A stretch of 8,714 bases of DNA from JANMDR01 sp031409495 (GCA_031409495.1 JANNXI010000048.1:1-8714); one strand, 5' to 3'. Counted from the first letter of the stretch, positions 1 through 7,165 are shown. The notes: generated from the sequence alone by a model not told the origin. Numbers and translations: made by a program.

Positions 1-220
1 CTTCAGCCAGCGGGCCCGCTTCGCCCAGAGCTTGTAGATATTTCTCTAAGGCGTCGTTATTGTTTTCCATACAATCTAGCGTGTAATTTTCTATTTGTTG
101 CTCGTAGTAGCGCGACTCCACCGCAGACGACGCGCTTTTGAGCATTTCGCACAGTAGGGCCAATATTTTTGCGGGGTCGGAAAGCCGATTATTTTTTTTG
201 GTTAGGTTTGCTCTTGCCAT
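1..220 (-). CDS. Partial CDS (5' end only), DUF2863-like protein
   Basis: A reading frame on the minus strand begins with ATG at 220 and stays open for 73 codons to the window edge, so only the N-terminus is present. The protein starts MARANLTKKNNRLSDPAK and continues with a helical stretch containing SSAVESRYYEQQIENY and then NNNDALEKYLQALGEAGPLAE. The order of these pieces (a hydrophobic helix, then a V-E-x-R-Y/F-x-E segment, then an N-x-x-L-E-x-x-L stretch) resembles the N-terminus of the DUF2863 family of beta-proteobacteria as I remember it. That assignment is recall, not a search. A weak GGAAA Shine-Dalgarno precedes the ATG. The gene is divergent from the gene starting at 463, with about 240 bp between them. 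The function of DUF2863 is unknown. Confidence 0.6.
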   Translation of the reverse strand, partial: MARANLTKKNNRLSDPAKILALLCEMLKSASSAVESRYYEQQIENYTLDCMENNNDALEKYLQALGEAGPLAE

Positions 221-367
221 GATTTTTCCGGTGAAGTGGGTGCGGCAAAGGATGGGGACTGCGTCGGCTAAGAGAAGATGCGGATAACACGTCGAGCAAT
301 TTAGCGTGCTTGCGTTTTCGGGTTACCATGCGCTTCGGTGTCGTTACAATATTTTGTGCAGCATTAA

Positions 368-415
368 TGCTACTTAGATTGCTACCTAGATTGCCACCTA
401 TAATGCCACATCCGC
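368..415. repeat. 12-bp imperfect tandem repeat, about 4 units
   Basis: Four consecutive 12-base units begin at 368, 380, 392 and 404: TGCTACTTAGAT, TGCTACCTAGAT, TGCCACCTATAA, TGCCACATCCGC. The first two differ at one position and later units decay. The period is close to one helical turn, so tandem protein-binding sites on one DNA face are conceivable. The third unit runs into the TATAAT at 399-404. It is too short and degenerate to be a CRISPR. Confidence 0.65.
399..404 (+). promoter_or_regulatory. Possible -10 element (TATAAT) of the 463-2544 operon
   Basis: A perfect TATAAT lies about 59 bases upstream of the ATG at 463. The hexamer 17 bp upstream (AGATTG) is a poor -35 and there is no TGn extension, so this would need an activator or may be chance. 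It lies inside the tandem repeat. Confidence 0.3.
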
Positions 416-462
416 AAACCGATTTTTTTGCCTCTCCAATTGAATTTTGATGAAGGATCACC

Positions 463-864
463 ATGAAAACCAAGATTGTCCTTACCGAAGCCGATACCGC
501 TTTAATTCTTGAAGCTAGCACCGCCCACGCCGCTATTCAGGCTTGGGCCGTGTGTATTGCCATTGTTGATGACGGCGGCCATTTATTGCGATTTGTGCGC
601 TTAGATAACGCCGCACCCGCCAGCGTGGGCATCGCACAAGCCAAAGCGGTAAGTGCTGCGATCCGCCGGCGCGAGACCTTGTTGGACGAGAAAATGGTCA
701 ATGAAGGCCGATTTTCAGCCCTTTCCATGCCCAGCATTACTTTTTTAGAAGGCGGCGTACCGATCATGATTGAAGGGCAATGTGTCGGTGCTGTGGGCGT
801 TTCAGGCGTAAAGTCGAGCGAAGATGCCGAAATTGCCAAGGTAGGCATTGCAGCATTAGTTTAA
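463..864 (+). CDS. HbpS/GlcG-family (DUF336) small protein
   Basis: The 133-residue product matches the Haem_degrading/DUF336 fold (GlcG, HbpS, PduO C-terminal type). The core is visible as IVDDGGHLL at 34-42, an AQAKA helix at 58-62, GGVPI at 97-101 and VGAVGVSG at 108-115, followed by a DAEIAKVGIAAL helix. The length is typical of stand-alone members. Family members bind haem or cobalamin-type ligands or sit in glycolate and propanediol gene clusters, but the substrate cannot be told from the sequence. No signal peptide is seen, so it is probably cytoplasmic. The start is set by AAGGA at 453-457, five bases before ATG. It is the first gene of a likely operon with the zinc-ribbon and SDR genes, and the next ATG follows after 27 bp. 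Family assignment is firm; the role is unknown. Confidence 0.88.
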   Translation: MKTKIVLTEADTALILEASTAHAAIQAWAVCIAIVDDGGHLLRFVRLDNAAPASVGIAQAKAVSAAIRRRETLLDEKMVNEGRFSALSMPSITFLEGGVPIMIEGQCVGAVGVSGVKSSEDAEIAKVGIAALV

Positions 865-891
865 ATAGACCGGCAAGGGAGAGAATAAAAA

Positions 892-1746
892 ATGCGAGCC
901 TGCCCATCCTGTAGCGCCAATATGGCGCAGCATTTGTTTGAGCCGATGATGCGCACTGGTGCTGTGAAGGCATCGAAAGTTGAAGTAGATGTTTGTTGGC
1001 CTTGCCATTTAATCTGGTTTGATGGTTTTGAAAGCACTAAACTCTCGCCAAGTGCCGTGGTCGAATTTTTTAAGCTCATTCACGCCCATCAGTTTGATGC
1101 GGCATCGGCCGCTATGCAGCCGGTGACGCAAACGCCGGATTGCCCAATTTGTGGCAGCCACCTCCGCGACACCCACGACGTTACTGCAAAAGGGCGCTTT
1201 AAATATTGGCGCTGCCCAGTGGAGCACGGCAGGTTAATTACGTTTGTGCAATTTTTGCGCGAAAAAAGCTTCATCCGTGATTTATCGCCAGTTGAGATCG
1301 ATGCACTCGCCAGTACCGTAAAACAAATACGCTGTTCAAGCTGCGGTGGGCCGATTGATTTACGCAAAGATCATGCCTGCAGCCACTGCGGTGCAGCGAT
1401 TTCTGTGCTCGATAAGGATGCGGTGACAAAAACGCTTAAAGGGTTGCTCGAAGCCCATGAGGCGCGGCTAAACAATGGCATGAGCAACGCCAACATAGGT
1501 GACGGTGACGCGAAGCGCGGTGCGCGTGATTTTTCGCAATTGGGCAATAGCCACGCTAAAGCTGATGCCATCATGGCGGCAGCTAAGTATGACTCGGATC
1601 TCCACAAAGAGCGCAAGCGTCGGCAGCGTGAAGGACTTACCGCCCACGACGGTAGCTGGACCACTGGCAATCACCTTGATATTGCGCATGCCGGCGACTT
1701 ATTGGCCGATTCTATCGGTGATTTTTTTGCAGGCCTGGATTTTTAA
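892..1746 (+). CDS. Triple zinc-ribbon protein (zf-TFIIB type)
   Basis: The 284-residue protein carries three putative zinc sites. The first is C4-x2-C7 with C35-x2-C38, in the MRACPSC...CWPCHLIWFD arrangement typical of zf-TFIIB proteins. The second is C84-x2-C87 with C108 and H112. The third is C148-x2-C151 with C163-x2-C166. After about residue 185 the protein becomes polar and charged (KERKRRQREG) and ends in a short acidic-hydrophobic helix, DLLADSIGDFFAGLDF. There is no membrane segment or signal peptide. AAGGGAG at 875-881 gives an acceptable Shine-Dalgarno. Zinc ribbons of this kind bind nucleic acid or protein partners, but no enzyme motif is visible and I do not know a defined function. 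It is probably co-transcribed with its two neighbours. Confidence 0.85.
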   Translation: MRACPSCSANMAQHLFEPMMRTGAVKASKVEVDVCWPCHLIWFDGFESTKLSPSAVVEFFKLIHAHQFDAASAAMQPVTQTPDCPICGSHLRDTHDVTAKGRFKYWRCPVEHGRLITFVQFLREKSFIRDLSPVEIDALASTVKQIRCSSCGGPIDLRKDHACSHCGAAISVLDKDAVTKTLKGLLEAHEARLNNGMSNANIGDGDAKRGARDFSQLGNSHAKADAIMAAAKYDSDLHKERKRRQREGLTAHDGSWTTGNHLDIAHAGDLLADSIGDFFAGLDF

Positions 1747-1761
1747 AAAAGGCGGTTTACT

Positions 1762-2544
1762 ATGTCAATACGTTCTCGTTTAACCATTATTACCGGCACC
1801 ACCAAAGGCTTAGGAGTAGCGTTGTACGCGCAGGCAGTTGCCCGCACGGCGATGAGCGCAAATGATGTTGTGATTGCACTTTCACGTGGTGCTGCGCCGA
1901 AGACAGAGACAACAAAAAATGTTGGGTATTTTCAAGCCGATTTTTCGCAGCCGGATTTAGCATTGAAGGCTTTTCAAGAAGCGATGGCGTGGGTTGCCAC
2001 CCTCGATAAGCATTTCGATGAAGGCCTATTGCTCAACAATGCCGGTGTCGCTGAACCGGTGATGCCTGCTATCAATTTGGCAGTAGACGCCGGTGCGGCG
2101 GCTCTCGCCAACCATTTTGCGGTGAATGTAATTTCGCCCATGCTATTAAGTTCTGCATTTAGCCAAGCCACAAAAGGGTTAGCCGATAAACGCACTGTGG
2201 TGCATATTTCGTCCGGTGCCGCCAAGCGCCCAATGGCCGGCTGGGCTGCTTATTGCGCTAGCAAAGCTGCGCTGGAAATGACCGGTGGCGTGGCGGCGCT
2301 CGAAGCCGAACGCGATGATCCGGCTTTGGCAATTTGTAGCTTAGCGCCGGGGGTTATTGATACGCCGATGCAAGCGAAAATTAGAAGCTTAACGGCAGAT
2401 AAATTTGTCGATGTGGCAAGGTTTAAGCAGATGCACGACACCGGCCAGCTGCGGACAGCGGAGGCGGTGGCCACTGATATTTATAATGCCTTTGAAAGAG
2501 GGGCGCTGACTAACGGTGGTCTGCTTGATATTCGTACTTTATAG
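1762..2544 (+). CDS. Short-chain dehydrogenase/reductase (SDR)
   Basis: This is a classical SDR of 260 residues, a normal length. The cofactor-binding motif T11-G12-T-T-K-G16-L-G18 forms the first Rossmann turn, and NNAG is at 92-95. The catalytic tetrad is readable as N122, S151, Y164 and K168 (Y-C-A-S-K), and a PG motif (P196-G197) is followed by IDTPM. K15 and the later S41-R42 after the second strand suggest NADPH preference. This is inference. The sequence style is closest to benzil/sepiapterin-reductase-like SDRs, but the substrate is unknown. The Shine-Dalgarno AAAGGCGG at 1748-1754 lies just after the stop of the zinc-ribbon gene, 15 bp separating the two genes, so translation is probably coupled. 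The enzyme should be cytoplasmic. Confidence 0.92.
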   Translation: MSIRSRLTIITGTTKGLGVALYAQAVARTAMSANDVVIALSRGAAPKTETTKNVGYFQADFSQPDLALKAFQEAMAWVATLDKHFDEGLLLNNAGVAEPVMPAINLAVDAGAAALANHFAVNVISPMLLSSAFSQATKGLADKRTVVHISSGAAKRPMAGWAAYCASKAALEMTGGVAALEAERDDPALAICSLAPGVIDTPMQAKIRSLTADKFVDVARFKQMHDTGQLRTAEAVATDIYNAFERGALTNGGLLDIRTL

Positions 2545-2614
2545 TGCTGAAGTGGTGCCTGATTAGCGCTGAAAAATTGTCAGTAGAACTAAAATATTTC
2601 ACAACGAGCCCGCC

Positions 2615-3175
2615 ATGACTGAAAGTAAGAAGGTGAAGCGCCAGCCTACAAAACTCGCTGTTTGTGATTTGGCCAAATGCGAGGGAATTTGTTGTACCGA
2701 CGGTGCGTTTTTGTTGCCGGAAGAAGAAGCGCTAATTCATCAATTGGTGGCCCAGTATCCAGCCCATTTTCCGCAATTGCCGGTTGAATACATTGCCGAA
2801 TCTGAATGGGAAGGCAATGTTGGGCGCAAAACTGCCACCTACACCTACAACTACATCAATAAGCCAGCGCACTTCAAGAACACGCGCTGCGCATTTACCG
2901 AAGCCGATGGCAAGTGCGGCCTGCAAACTTTGGCCGTAGCGCACGGGAAGCACAAGTGGGATTACAAGCCGATGGGTTGTTGGTTGTTTCCGCTATCAGG
3001 GGACACCAAAGGTTTGGTGCCACCGCCGCGGACGAAAACGGCCGACCCCAATAATCTGGGTAAGCATTATCCCGGATTTGTCACGGCTACGCCCTGCGGA
3101 AAGCATACCCCAAAAGGACGGGTTTGGTGGCTGGCGTTACGGGAGGAAGTGCACCACTATCGCAAAGATTCATAA
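2615..3175 (+). CDS. Cysteine-rich DUF3109/YkgJ-like protein
   Basis: The 186-residue product has eight cysteines in the pattern of the DUF3109/YkgJ (CxxCxxCC-type) group: C17, C22, C26, C27 in VCDLAKCEGICC, then C92 and C101 in RCAFTEADGKC, C122 in YKPMGCWLFPL, and C161. Such clusters are thought to bind a metal ion or an iron-sulphur centre; this is a family prediction and not proven here. There is no signal peptide. The start has only a weak ACGAG at 2604-2608, and a 70-bp gap separates it from the SDR gene, so it may have its own promoter or be read from the upstream one. No partner suggests its role. The family resemblance is good but made from memory of the motif. Confidence 0.8.
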   Translation: MTESKKVKRQPTKLAVCDLAKCEGICCTDGAFLLPEEEALIHQLVAQYPAHFPQLPVEYIAESEWEGNVGRKTATYTYNYINKPAHFKNTRCAFTEADGKCGLQTLAVAHGKHKWDYKPMGCWLFPLSGDTKGLVPPPRTKTADPNNLGKHYPGFVTATPCGKHTPKGRVWWLALREEVHHYRKDS

Positions 3176-3195
3176 ATGACTAGATTGCATCCGTT

Positions 3196-3201
3196 TATAA
3201 T
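3196..3201 (+). promoter_or_regulatory. Possible -10 element (TATAAT) upstream of the c-di-GMP gene
   Basis: A consensus TATAAT lies 56 bases before the ATG at 3258, in the 82-bp gap after the DUF3109-like gene. The position 17 bp upstream (TAAATG) does not match a -35 box, so the call is tentative. Confidence 0.3.
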
Positions 3202-3257
3202 GGGTTTGTTGTACTTGGCCGGATTTAAAAAACACATAAAACTGTCGTAATTTCCTC

Positions 3258-5525
3258 ATGGCTTCGGCCAGAATTGCTAAGACCCTGACATTGCTGAACG
3301 TGCAACCTACCGACCCCAACCATCGTTTTTCGGCCGCGCAATTTGAACGCGTAGAGCATGCCTTACGCGACGCGCAAGGCGATTTGGCGGACATTATCGA
3401 CGCACTGGATCATTTAGATTCGGGTGTGGTGATTTACGATAAAGACGACAAACTCGTTTTATCAAATCGCCGTTATCGAGAAATTTATGCGGGTGTAACG
3501 GATCTGCTCGTGCCCGGTAGTTCTTTTACAGATATATCGCGCGCTTTTTATAGTCGCGGTTTATCGCAACAGATGCATTTAACTGAAGCGCAATATGTTG
3601 CAAAGCAGCTCGAATTGCACGCCAATCCTGGAGATCGTGATCGAGAATATAAGTTGAACTCCAAAACTTGGCTGCTTATTTCGGAACGTAAAACTGCAGC
3701 AGGTGGCCTCATCGGCTTTAGGTTGGATATTTCTGAACGCAAGGAAGCTGAACGTAAGTTGCAGATAAGTGAGCGCCGCTTTCGTAGTTTGCTAGAAATG
3801 TCATCTGACTGGTACTGGGAGCAAGATGAAAATTTTCGATTCACGATGCTGTCGGATGGACATCTGCATCGCACTGGCGTAGACCGATTGCGTCGGGTGG
3901 GACTAACTCGCTGGGAAATCGGCGTAACGGGGGTGACAGAGCAGCAATGGGTTGACCATCGGCTCGCGCTAAATAACCATGAAAGCTTCCGAAATTTTGA
4001 ATATAGCTGGACCGACCCAAAGGGCAGATTGCTTTATTTAGCTATTTCTGGTGACCCAATATTTGACGACAATGGGCAATTTACGGGCTATCGCGGTACC
4101 GGAACCGACATTACCGAACGCAAGCGCTTTGAGGCGCGGATCCGTGAACTTGCAGAATTTGATTTTTTGACCGGCCTACCCAACCGCATCTTGCTGGAAT
4201 CGCATTTTGATGTGGCTGTGCGCAGCGCATCGAGCCGAACAGCCAACAGCATCGCAGGCGCGAACACGGCTGACCAACGCGGCATGGCTTTGTTATTTAT
4301 CGATCTTGACCGTTTCAAAAATATCAACGATTCACTTGGTCATCACGTCGGCGATGCATTGCTGGAGCAAACTGCAAAGCGCTTGTTGCATGCGGTTGGC
4401 GCACAATCAACTGCCTCGCGCCATGGCGGCGATGAGTTTGTGGTGCTGGTGCCAGACTGCGGCAGCATTGCAACCGTGAGAGTTCTTGCCGAAAAAATTC
4501 TTAGTATGCTGGGCGCGCCCTACCATTTGGCAGGGCTGGAGTTAACAGTAACGCCGTCAATTGGGATTAGTCTTTGCCCGGCCGATGCGGAAGATTTGGA
4601 CGCACTGGTACGAAATGCCGATTTAGCAATGTATGACGCCAAAGCGCGCGGCCGTAATCAATACAGCTTTTTTAATGCGGCGATGAATGAAAAGGCGGTA
4701 CAACGGCTTGCCATTGAAAACGGCCTGCGGCGGGCCATTGAGCGCGGCGAGTTTTACATGGTGTATCAACCCATTGTGCGGCTGCATGACTCAAAAGTGA
4801 TTGGCGCGGAAGCGCTAATACGCTGGTCAAATCCAGAACTTGGCGTTGTGCATCCTGCGCAGTTTATTCCGATTGCTGAGGAAACGGGCTTAATCGTAGC
4901 AATTGGTGATTGGGTGATTTTAGAAGTTTGCAAGCAGCAGCAAAAATGGGCTGAAGACGCCCTATTTACAGGCTTCTCCGTGGCAGTTAATGTATCTGCC
5001 AAGCAATTTAGCAATAGGAAAATCGTAGCGTTTTTAGAAAAGAGCCTAGCCGCGTGTGGGCTTACTCCAGCTGCCATTGAGCTTGAAATTACAGAATCTG
5101 TGTTGATGGACGATCAAGACGCCACAGCAGAAGTCTTAAGCGCTTTGACTGGCGCAGGTTTCAAACTGGTGATTGATGATTTTGGCACAGGATATTCCAA
5201 CCTGTCGTATTTAAAGCGTTTTAAGATTGCTAAATTAAAAATAGACCGGTCTTTTGTGCGCGATTTAATCACCGACGCTGATGATGCGGCCATTACCTGT
5301 GGCATCATCAGCTTGGCAAAAAATGTCGGGATTTCATTAGTAGCTGAAGGTATAGAAAACGCGAAGCAACGGGATTTTTTGCTGGATCACTACTGCCAGC
5401 AGGGCCAAGGTTTTTATTTGTGTGTACCGATGCGGGCAATGGAGCTAACGGCATTCTTGAAAGACAACGCGATGTCGCTGCCGCGTGAGAGAATGGCGAA
5501 GCGACCTGCATATCCTGAAACATAA
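3258..5525 (+). CDS. PAS-PAS-GGDEF-EAL cyclic-di-GMP turnover protein
   Basis: This 755-residue protein has two PAS domains (about 40-160, with LDHLDSGVVIYDKDDKLVLS typical of PAS_7, and 172-290 ending in GTDITERK). A GGDEF domain follows (about 295-475) and an EAL domain (about 485-740). Cyclase residues are intact: D349, N357, D366 and GGDEF at 390-394. The usual inhibitory RxxD five residues before GGDEF is absent (GAQS at 381-384). The phosphodiesterase set is also complete: EAL 518-520, N578, E610, D640-D641 in DDFGTG, K661, E697 and Q717. Either or both activities could work; PAS domains would sense a signal in the cytosol, since no membrane segments are seen. The ATG has no clear Shine-Dalgarno. 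An in-frame stop at 3237 rules out an earlier start, and the next Met is residue 106. Confidence 0.95.
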   Translation: MASARIAKTLTLLNVQPTDPNHRFSAAQFERVEHALRDAQGDLADIIDALDHLDSGVVIYDKDDKLVLSNRRYREIYAGVTDLLVPGSSFTDISRAFYSRGLSQQMHLTEAQYVAKQLELHANPGDRDREYKLNSKTWLLISERKTAAGGLIGFRLDISERKEAERKLQISERRFRSLLEMSSDWYWEQDENFRFTMLSDGHLHRTGVDRLRRVGLTRWEIGVTGVTEQQWVDHRLALNNHESFRNFEYSWTDPKGRLLYLAISGDPIFDDNGQFTGYRGTGTDITERKRFEARIRELAEFDFLTGLPNRILLESHFDVAVRSASSRTANSIAGANTADQRGMALLFIDLDRFKNINDSLGHHVGDALLEQTAKRLLHAVGAQSTASRHGGDEFVVLVPDCGSIATVRVLAEKILSMLGAPYHLAGLELTVTPSIGISLCPADAEDLDALVRNADLAMYDAKARGRNQYSFFNAAMNEKAVQRLAIENGLRRAIERGEFYMVYQPIVRLHDSKVIGAEALIRWSNPELGVVHPAQFIPIAEETGLIVAIGDWVILEVCKQQQKWAEDALFTGFSVAVNVSAKQFSNRKIVAFLEKSLAACGLTPAAIELEITESVLMDDQDATAEVLSALTGAGFKLVIDDFGTGYSNLSYLKRFKIAKLKIDRSFVRDLITDADDAAITCGIISLAKNVGISLVAEGIENAKQRDFLLDHYCQQGQGFYLCVPMRAMELTAFLKDNAMSLPRERMAKRPAYPET

Positions 5526-5550
5526 CAAAAGCTCCACAGAAACACATTTT

Positions 5551-5556
5551 AAGGTG
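5551..5556 (+). promoter_or_regulatory. Ribosome binding site fixing the start at 5563
   Basis: AAGGTG lies six bases before the ATG at 5563. It excludes the earlier in-frame ATG at 5485, which would sit inside the c-di-GMP gene and has no such site. Confidence 0.7.
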
Positions 5557-5562
5557 CCAATA

Positions 5563-5799
5563 ATGACGACCTACAAGCTCCAAGTGCAAGATGATGATGC
5601 CAAGCCGCATACATGGCGTGATGTTTACAGCGCCGATGGCAAACTCCAAGTGTTTACCGATGAAACTAGCGCGCGCCAGGCACTGTTAGCGCAGTTTCCG
5701 GTGCTGGTGAAGCTAGAGCAATTTGCTTCGGGCGCGAAGCGGACGCGAGTCGTGGTGGTGGACGCGTTTCAAGACATAGACGATGCGAAAGACGAATAG
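5563..5799 (+). CDS. Small conserved-looking hypothetical protein
   Basis: The 78-residue product begins MTTYKLQVQDDDAKPHTWRD. It has a strand-rich N-terminus (YKLQVQ, WRDVYS, LQVFTDE), a helix (SARQALLAQFPVLVKLEQF) and a C-terminal strand with basic residues (KRTRVVVVDAF). It ends in an acidic tail, DIDDAKDE. I cannot name a family. It is probably cytosolic: no signal peptide or membrane segment is visible. It lies 37 bp after the c-di-GMP gene and its stop is only 9 bp before the aldo/keto reductase start, so the three form a tight cluster. The true start is 5563 rather than the in-frame ATG at 5485 because of the AAGGTG site. It is likely a real gene. Confidence 0.75.
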   Translation: MTTYKLQVQDDDAKPHTWRDVYSADGKLQVFTDETSARQALLAQFPVLVKLEQFASGAKRTRVVVVDAFQDIDDAKDE

Positions 5800-5801
5800 G
5801 A
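5797..5801 (+). promoter_or_regulatory. Shine-Dalgarno overlapping the preceding stop codon
   Basis: TAGGA contains the TAG stop of the 78-residue gene and serves as the binding site for the aldo/keto reductase ATG at 5809, seven bases on. The arrangement suggests translational coupling. Confidence 0.6.
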
Positions 5802-5808
5802 CATTACG

Positions 5809-6798
5809 ATGAAAATGCAATATAGAAGACTCGGTCAAGCAGGTTTGCAGGTTTCTGCATTATCGTTTGGTTCGTGGGTGACTTACGGCAATCAAGTCGA
5901 TACCAACCGCGCACTGGAGTTAATGAGTGCCGCACGCGATTACGGTGTTAATTTCTTCGATAACGCCGAGGTCTATGCCGACGGCCAATCTGAAATTTTG
6001 ATGGGTGAGGCGTTGGCTAAGCTAGGCTGGAATCGCCTAACCTATATTGTTTCGACCAAGTTTTTTTGGGGTTTGTCGGCAAAGTTTGGCGATGGCGTTA
6101 ACGAACGTAACACGCTAAATCGTAAGTATCTGATGCAGGCGATCGATGGCTCGTTAAAGCGCTTAAAACTTGATTATGTTGATCTAGTTTACTGTCATCG
6201 TGCCGATGCCAACACCTCGATGGAGGAGGTGGTGTTTGCAATGCACGATATCATAAGTGCTGGAAAAGCCCTATATTGGGGCACCTCCGAGTGGAGCGCT
6301 GCAGAATTTCTGAGTGCATGGCAAATTGCCGACAAGCATCATTTGCATAAGCCGGTCGTCGAACAGCCTGAATACAATCTGTTTCGCCGTAATCGCTTAG
6401 AGCAGGAATACAAGCCCTTGTTTGCGCAATGCGGCACCGGAACCACCACCTGGAGCCCCTTGGCCTCGGGGCAGTTAACGGGCAAGTATCTCGCCGGCGT
6501 GCCAGCCGATAGCCGCGCTAACCTAAAAAAGTTTGAATGGCTAAAAGAACGCATGTTAGCCACGGACAAAAATGCCGCAGTACTTGCGCTCACCCAAATT
6601 GCGCTTGAATGTGGCATCACCCCGGCACAGTTAGCGATTGCGTGGTGCTTAAAAAATCCGAACGTAAGCACCGTTATCACGGGTGCTTCGCGTATTTCTC
6701 AATTGCATGAGAATATGGGCGCACTCGATGCTGTTGAAAAGCTCACTCCGGCAGTAATGGCAGCCATTGATGTGGCGTGCGCAGGCCAGATCGAGTAA
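5809..6798 (+). CDS. Aldo/keto reductase, Kv-beta-like type
   Basis: The 329-residue enzyme is a NADP-dependent aldo/keto reductase. The catalytic tetrad is D51, Y56 (in DNAEVY), K84 (STKFFWG) and H130 (YCHRAD). The TIM-barrel markers WGTSEWS at 157-163, QPEYNLF at 186-192 and WSPLASGQLTGKY at 215-227 are present, and the cofactor segment is TGASR at 291-295. FFWG and the long 86-105 loop resemble the potassium-channel beta subunit (AKR6/AKR14, YghZ-like) branch, which here retains the active-site histidine that Kv-beta replaces. The likely job is reduction of an aldehyde or ketone in the cytosol; the substrate is unknown. A second ATG lies at 5815 but the Shine-Dalgarno favours 5809. It is followed after 30 bp by the KTSC gene. 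Confidence 0.93.
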   Translation: MKMQYRRLGQAGLQVSALSFGSWVTYGNQVDTNRALELMSAARDYGVNFFDNAEVYADGQSEILMGEALAKLGWNRLTYIVSTKFFWGLSAKFGDGVNERNTLNRKYLMQAIDGSLKRLKLDYVDLVYCHRADANTSMEEVVFAMHDIISAGKALYWGTSEWSAAEFLSAWQIADKHHLHKPVVEQPEYNLFRRNRLEQEYKPLFAQCGTGTTTWSPLASGQLTGKYLAGVPADSRANLKKFEWLKERMLATDKNAAVLALTQIALECGITPAQLAIAWCLKNPNVSTVITGASRISQLHENMGALDAVEKLTPAVMAAIDVACAGQIE

Positions 6799-6828
6799 CG
6801 GCGTTTACAGGACATGAGGCGCTAAGCG

Positions 6829-7038
6829 ATGGAAATGAAAACCGTAAATGCGGCAAATCTTCGGGCGATTGGCTACGATGCCGCACGCCGAGTACTCGTG
6901 GTGGAACAAAGTAGTGGCACCTATGAGTTTGCGAATGTGTCAGCTGAGGTCTGGCGAAGATTTTCTCAAAGTAGCAGTATTGCGAGCTTTTATCGCGATA
7001 ATATCGAAGAAGAGTTCACGAAAAGACGTTTAAAGTAG
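6829..7038 (+). CDS. KTSC-domain small protein
   Basis: The 69-residue protein fits the KTSC domain (PF13619), a small module also found at the C-terminus of some lysyl-tRNA synthetases. The markers are LRAIGYD at 11-17, the GTYEFANVS strand at 30-38, VWRRFSQS at 41-48, and IASFYRDNI at 51-59. No other domain is attached and no signal peptide is seen. Its function is not known. GAGG at 6816-6819 stands nine bases before ATG 6829; an ATG at 6835 is an alternative with a less suitable distance. It is the last gene of the rightward run and is followed by terminators at 7079-7101 and 7133-7165. Confidence 0.85.
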   Translation: MEMKTVNAANLRAIGYDAARRVLVVEQSSGTYEFANVSAEVWRRFSQSSSIASFYRDNIEEEFTKRRLK

Positions 7039-7078
7039 GCTAGGGCGTTGGTTTGAAAATGGCGTAAATAGGTTGAAG

Positions 7079-7101
7079 ATACCCGTATTTAGGGTGTTTT
7101 T
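7079..7101 (+). terminator. Weak hairpin terminator candidate
   Basis: ATACCC at 7079-7084 pairs with GGGTGT at 7092-7097 (one U-G wobble), and TTTT at 7098-7101 follows. It lies about 40 bp after the KTSC stop. The stem is short, so it is secondary to the strong hairpin at 7133. Confidence 0.3.
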
Positions 7102-7132
7102 AGCTATGTGGTAGCGCTACTAGTTCTGCAAT

Positions 7133-7165
7133 AAAAATGCCCACAAATGCTGTGGGCATTTTTTT
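7133..7165. terminator. Strong intrinsic terminator, likely bidirectional
   Basis: TGCCCACA at 7138-7145 pairs perfectly with TGTGGGCA at 7151-7158 around the loop AATGC. Flanking A5 (7133-7137) and T5 extend the pairing, and seven T follow on the plus strand (7159-7165). In the minus direction five T follow the stem. It lies between convergent genes ending at 7038 and 7257, so it can end both transcripts. Confidence 0.85.

Larger units (their letters stand above)
221..462. promoter_or_regulatory. Divergent intergenic region
   Basis: This stretch of 242 bp separates a leftward and a rightward gene and should hold promoters for both. I see no convincing gene in it. It contains a 12-bp imperfect tandem repeat at 368-415 and a TATAAT hexamer at 399-404. 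No good -35 box lies 16-18 bp upstream of that hexamer, so the promoter is only tentative. The Shine-Dalgarno AAGGA of the rightward gene is at 453-457. Confidence 0.5.

Noticed and set aside
368..415. CRISPR-like array
   Set aside because: Units are 12 bases, directly adjacent, degenerate, with no spacers and no cas genes.
455..462. GGATCACC resembles the 3' end of 16S rRNA, also at 8508-8501 on the minus strand
   Set aside because: Only eight bases match and they lie in mRNA leaders; no rRNA gene is present. Treated as part of the shared 22-mer instead.
189..521. A 110-residue open frame on the minus strand across the divergent region
   Set aside because: It overlaps the start of both flanking genes, has no Shine-Dalgarno, and its NLGSNLSS segment is just the tandem repeat read in translation.
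5485..5562. Longer N-terminus for the 78-residue protein starting at 5485
   Set aside because: It overlaps the 3' end of the c-di-GMP gene, and AAGGTG at 5551 clearly marks the later ATG.
7111..7120. GTAGCGCTAC, a perfect 10-bp palindrome
   Set aside because: Palindromes of this length are expected several times by chance in a window of this size, and it lies between terminators without further context.
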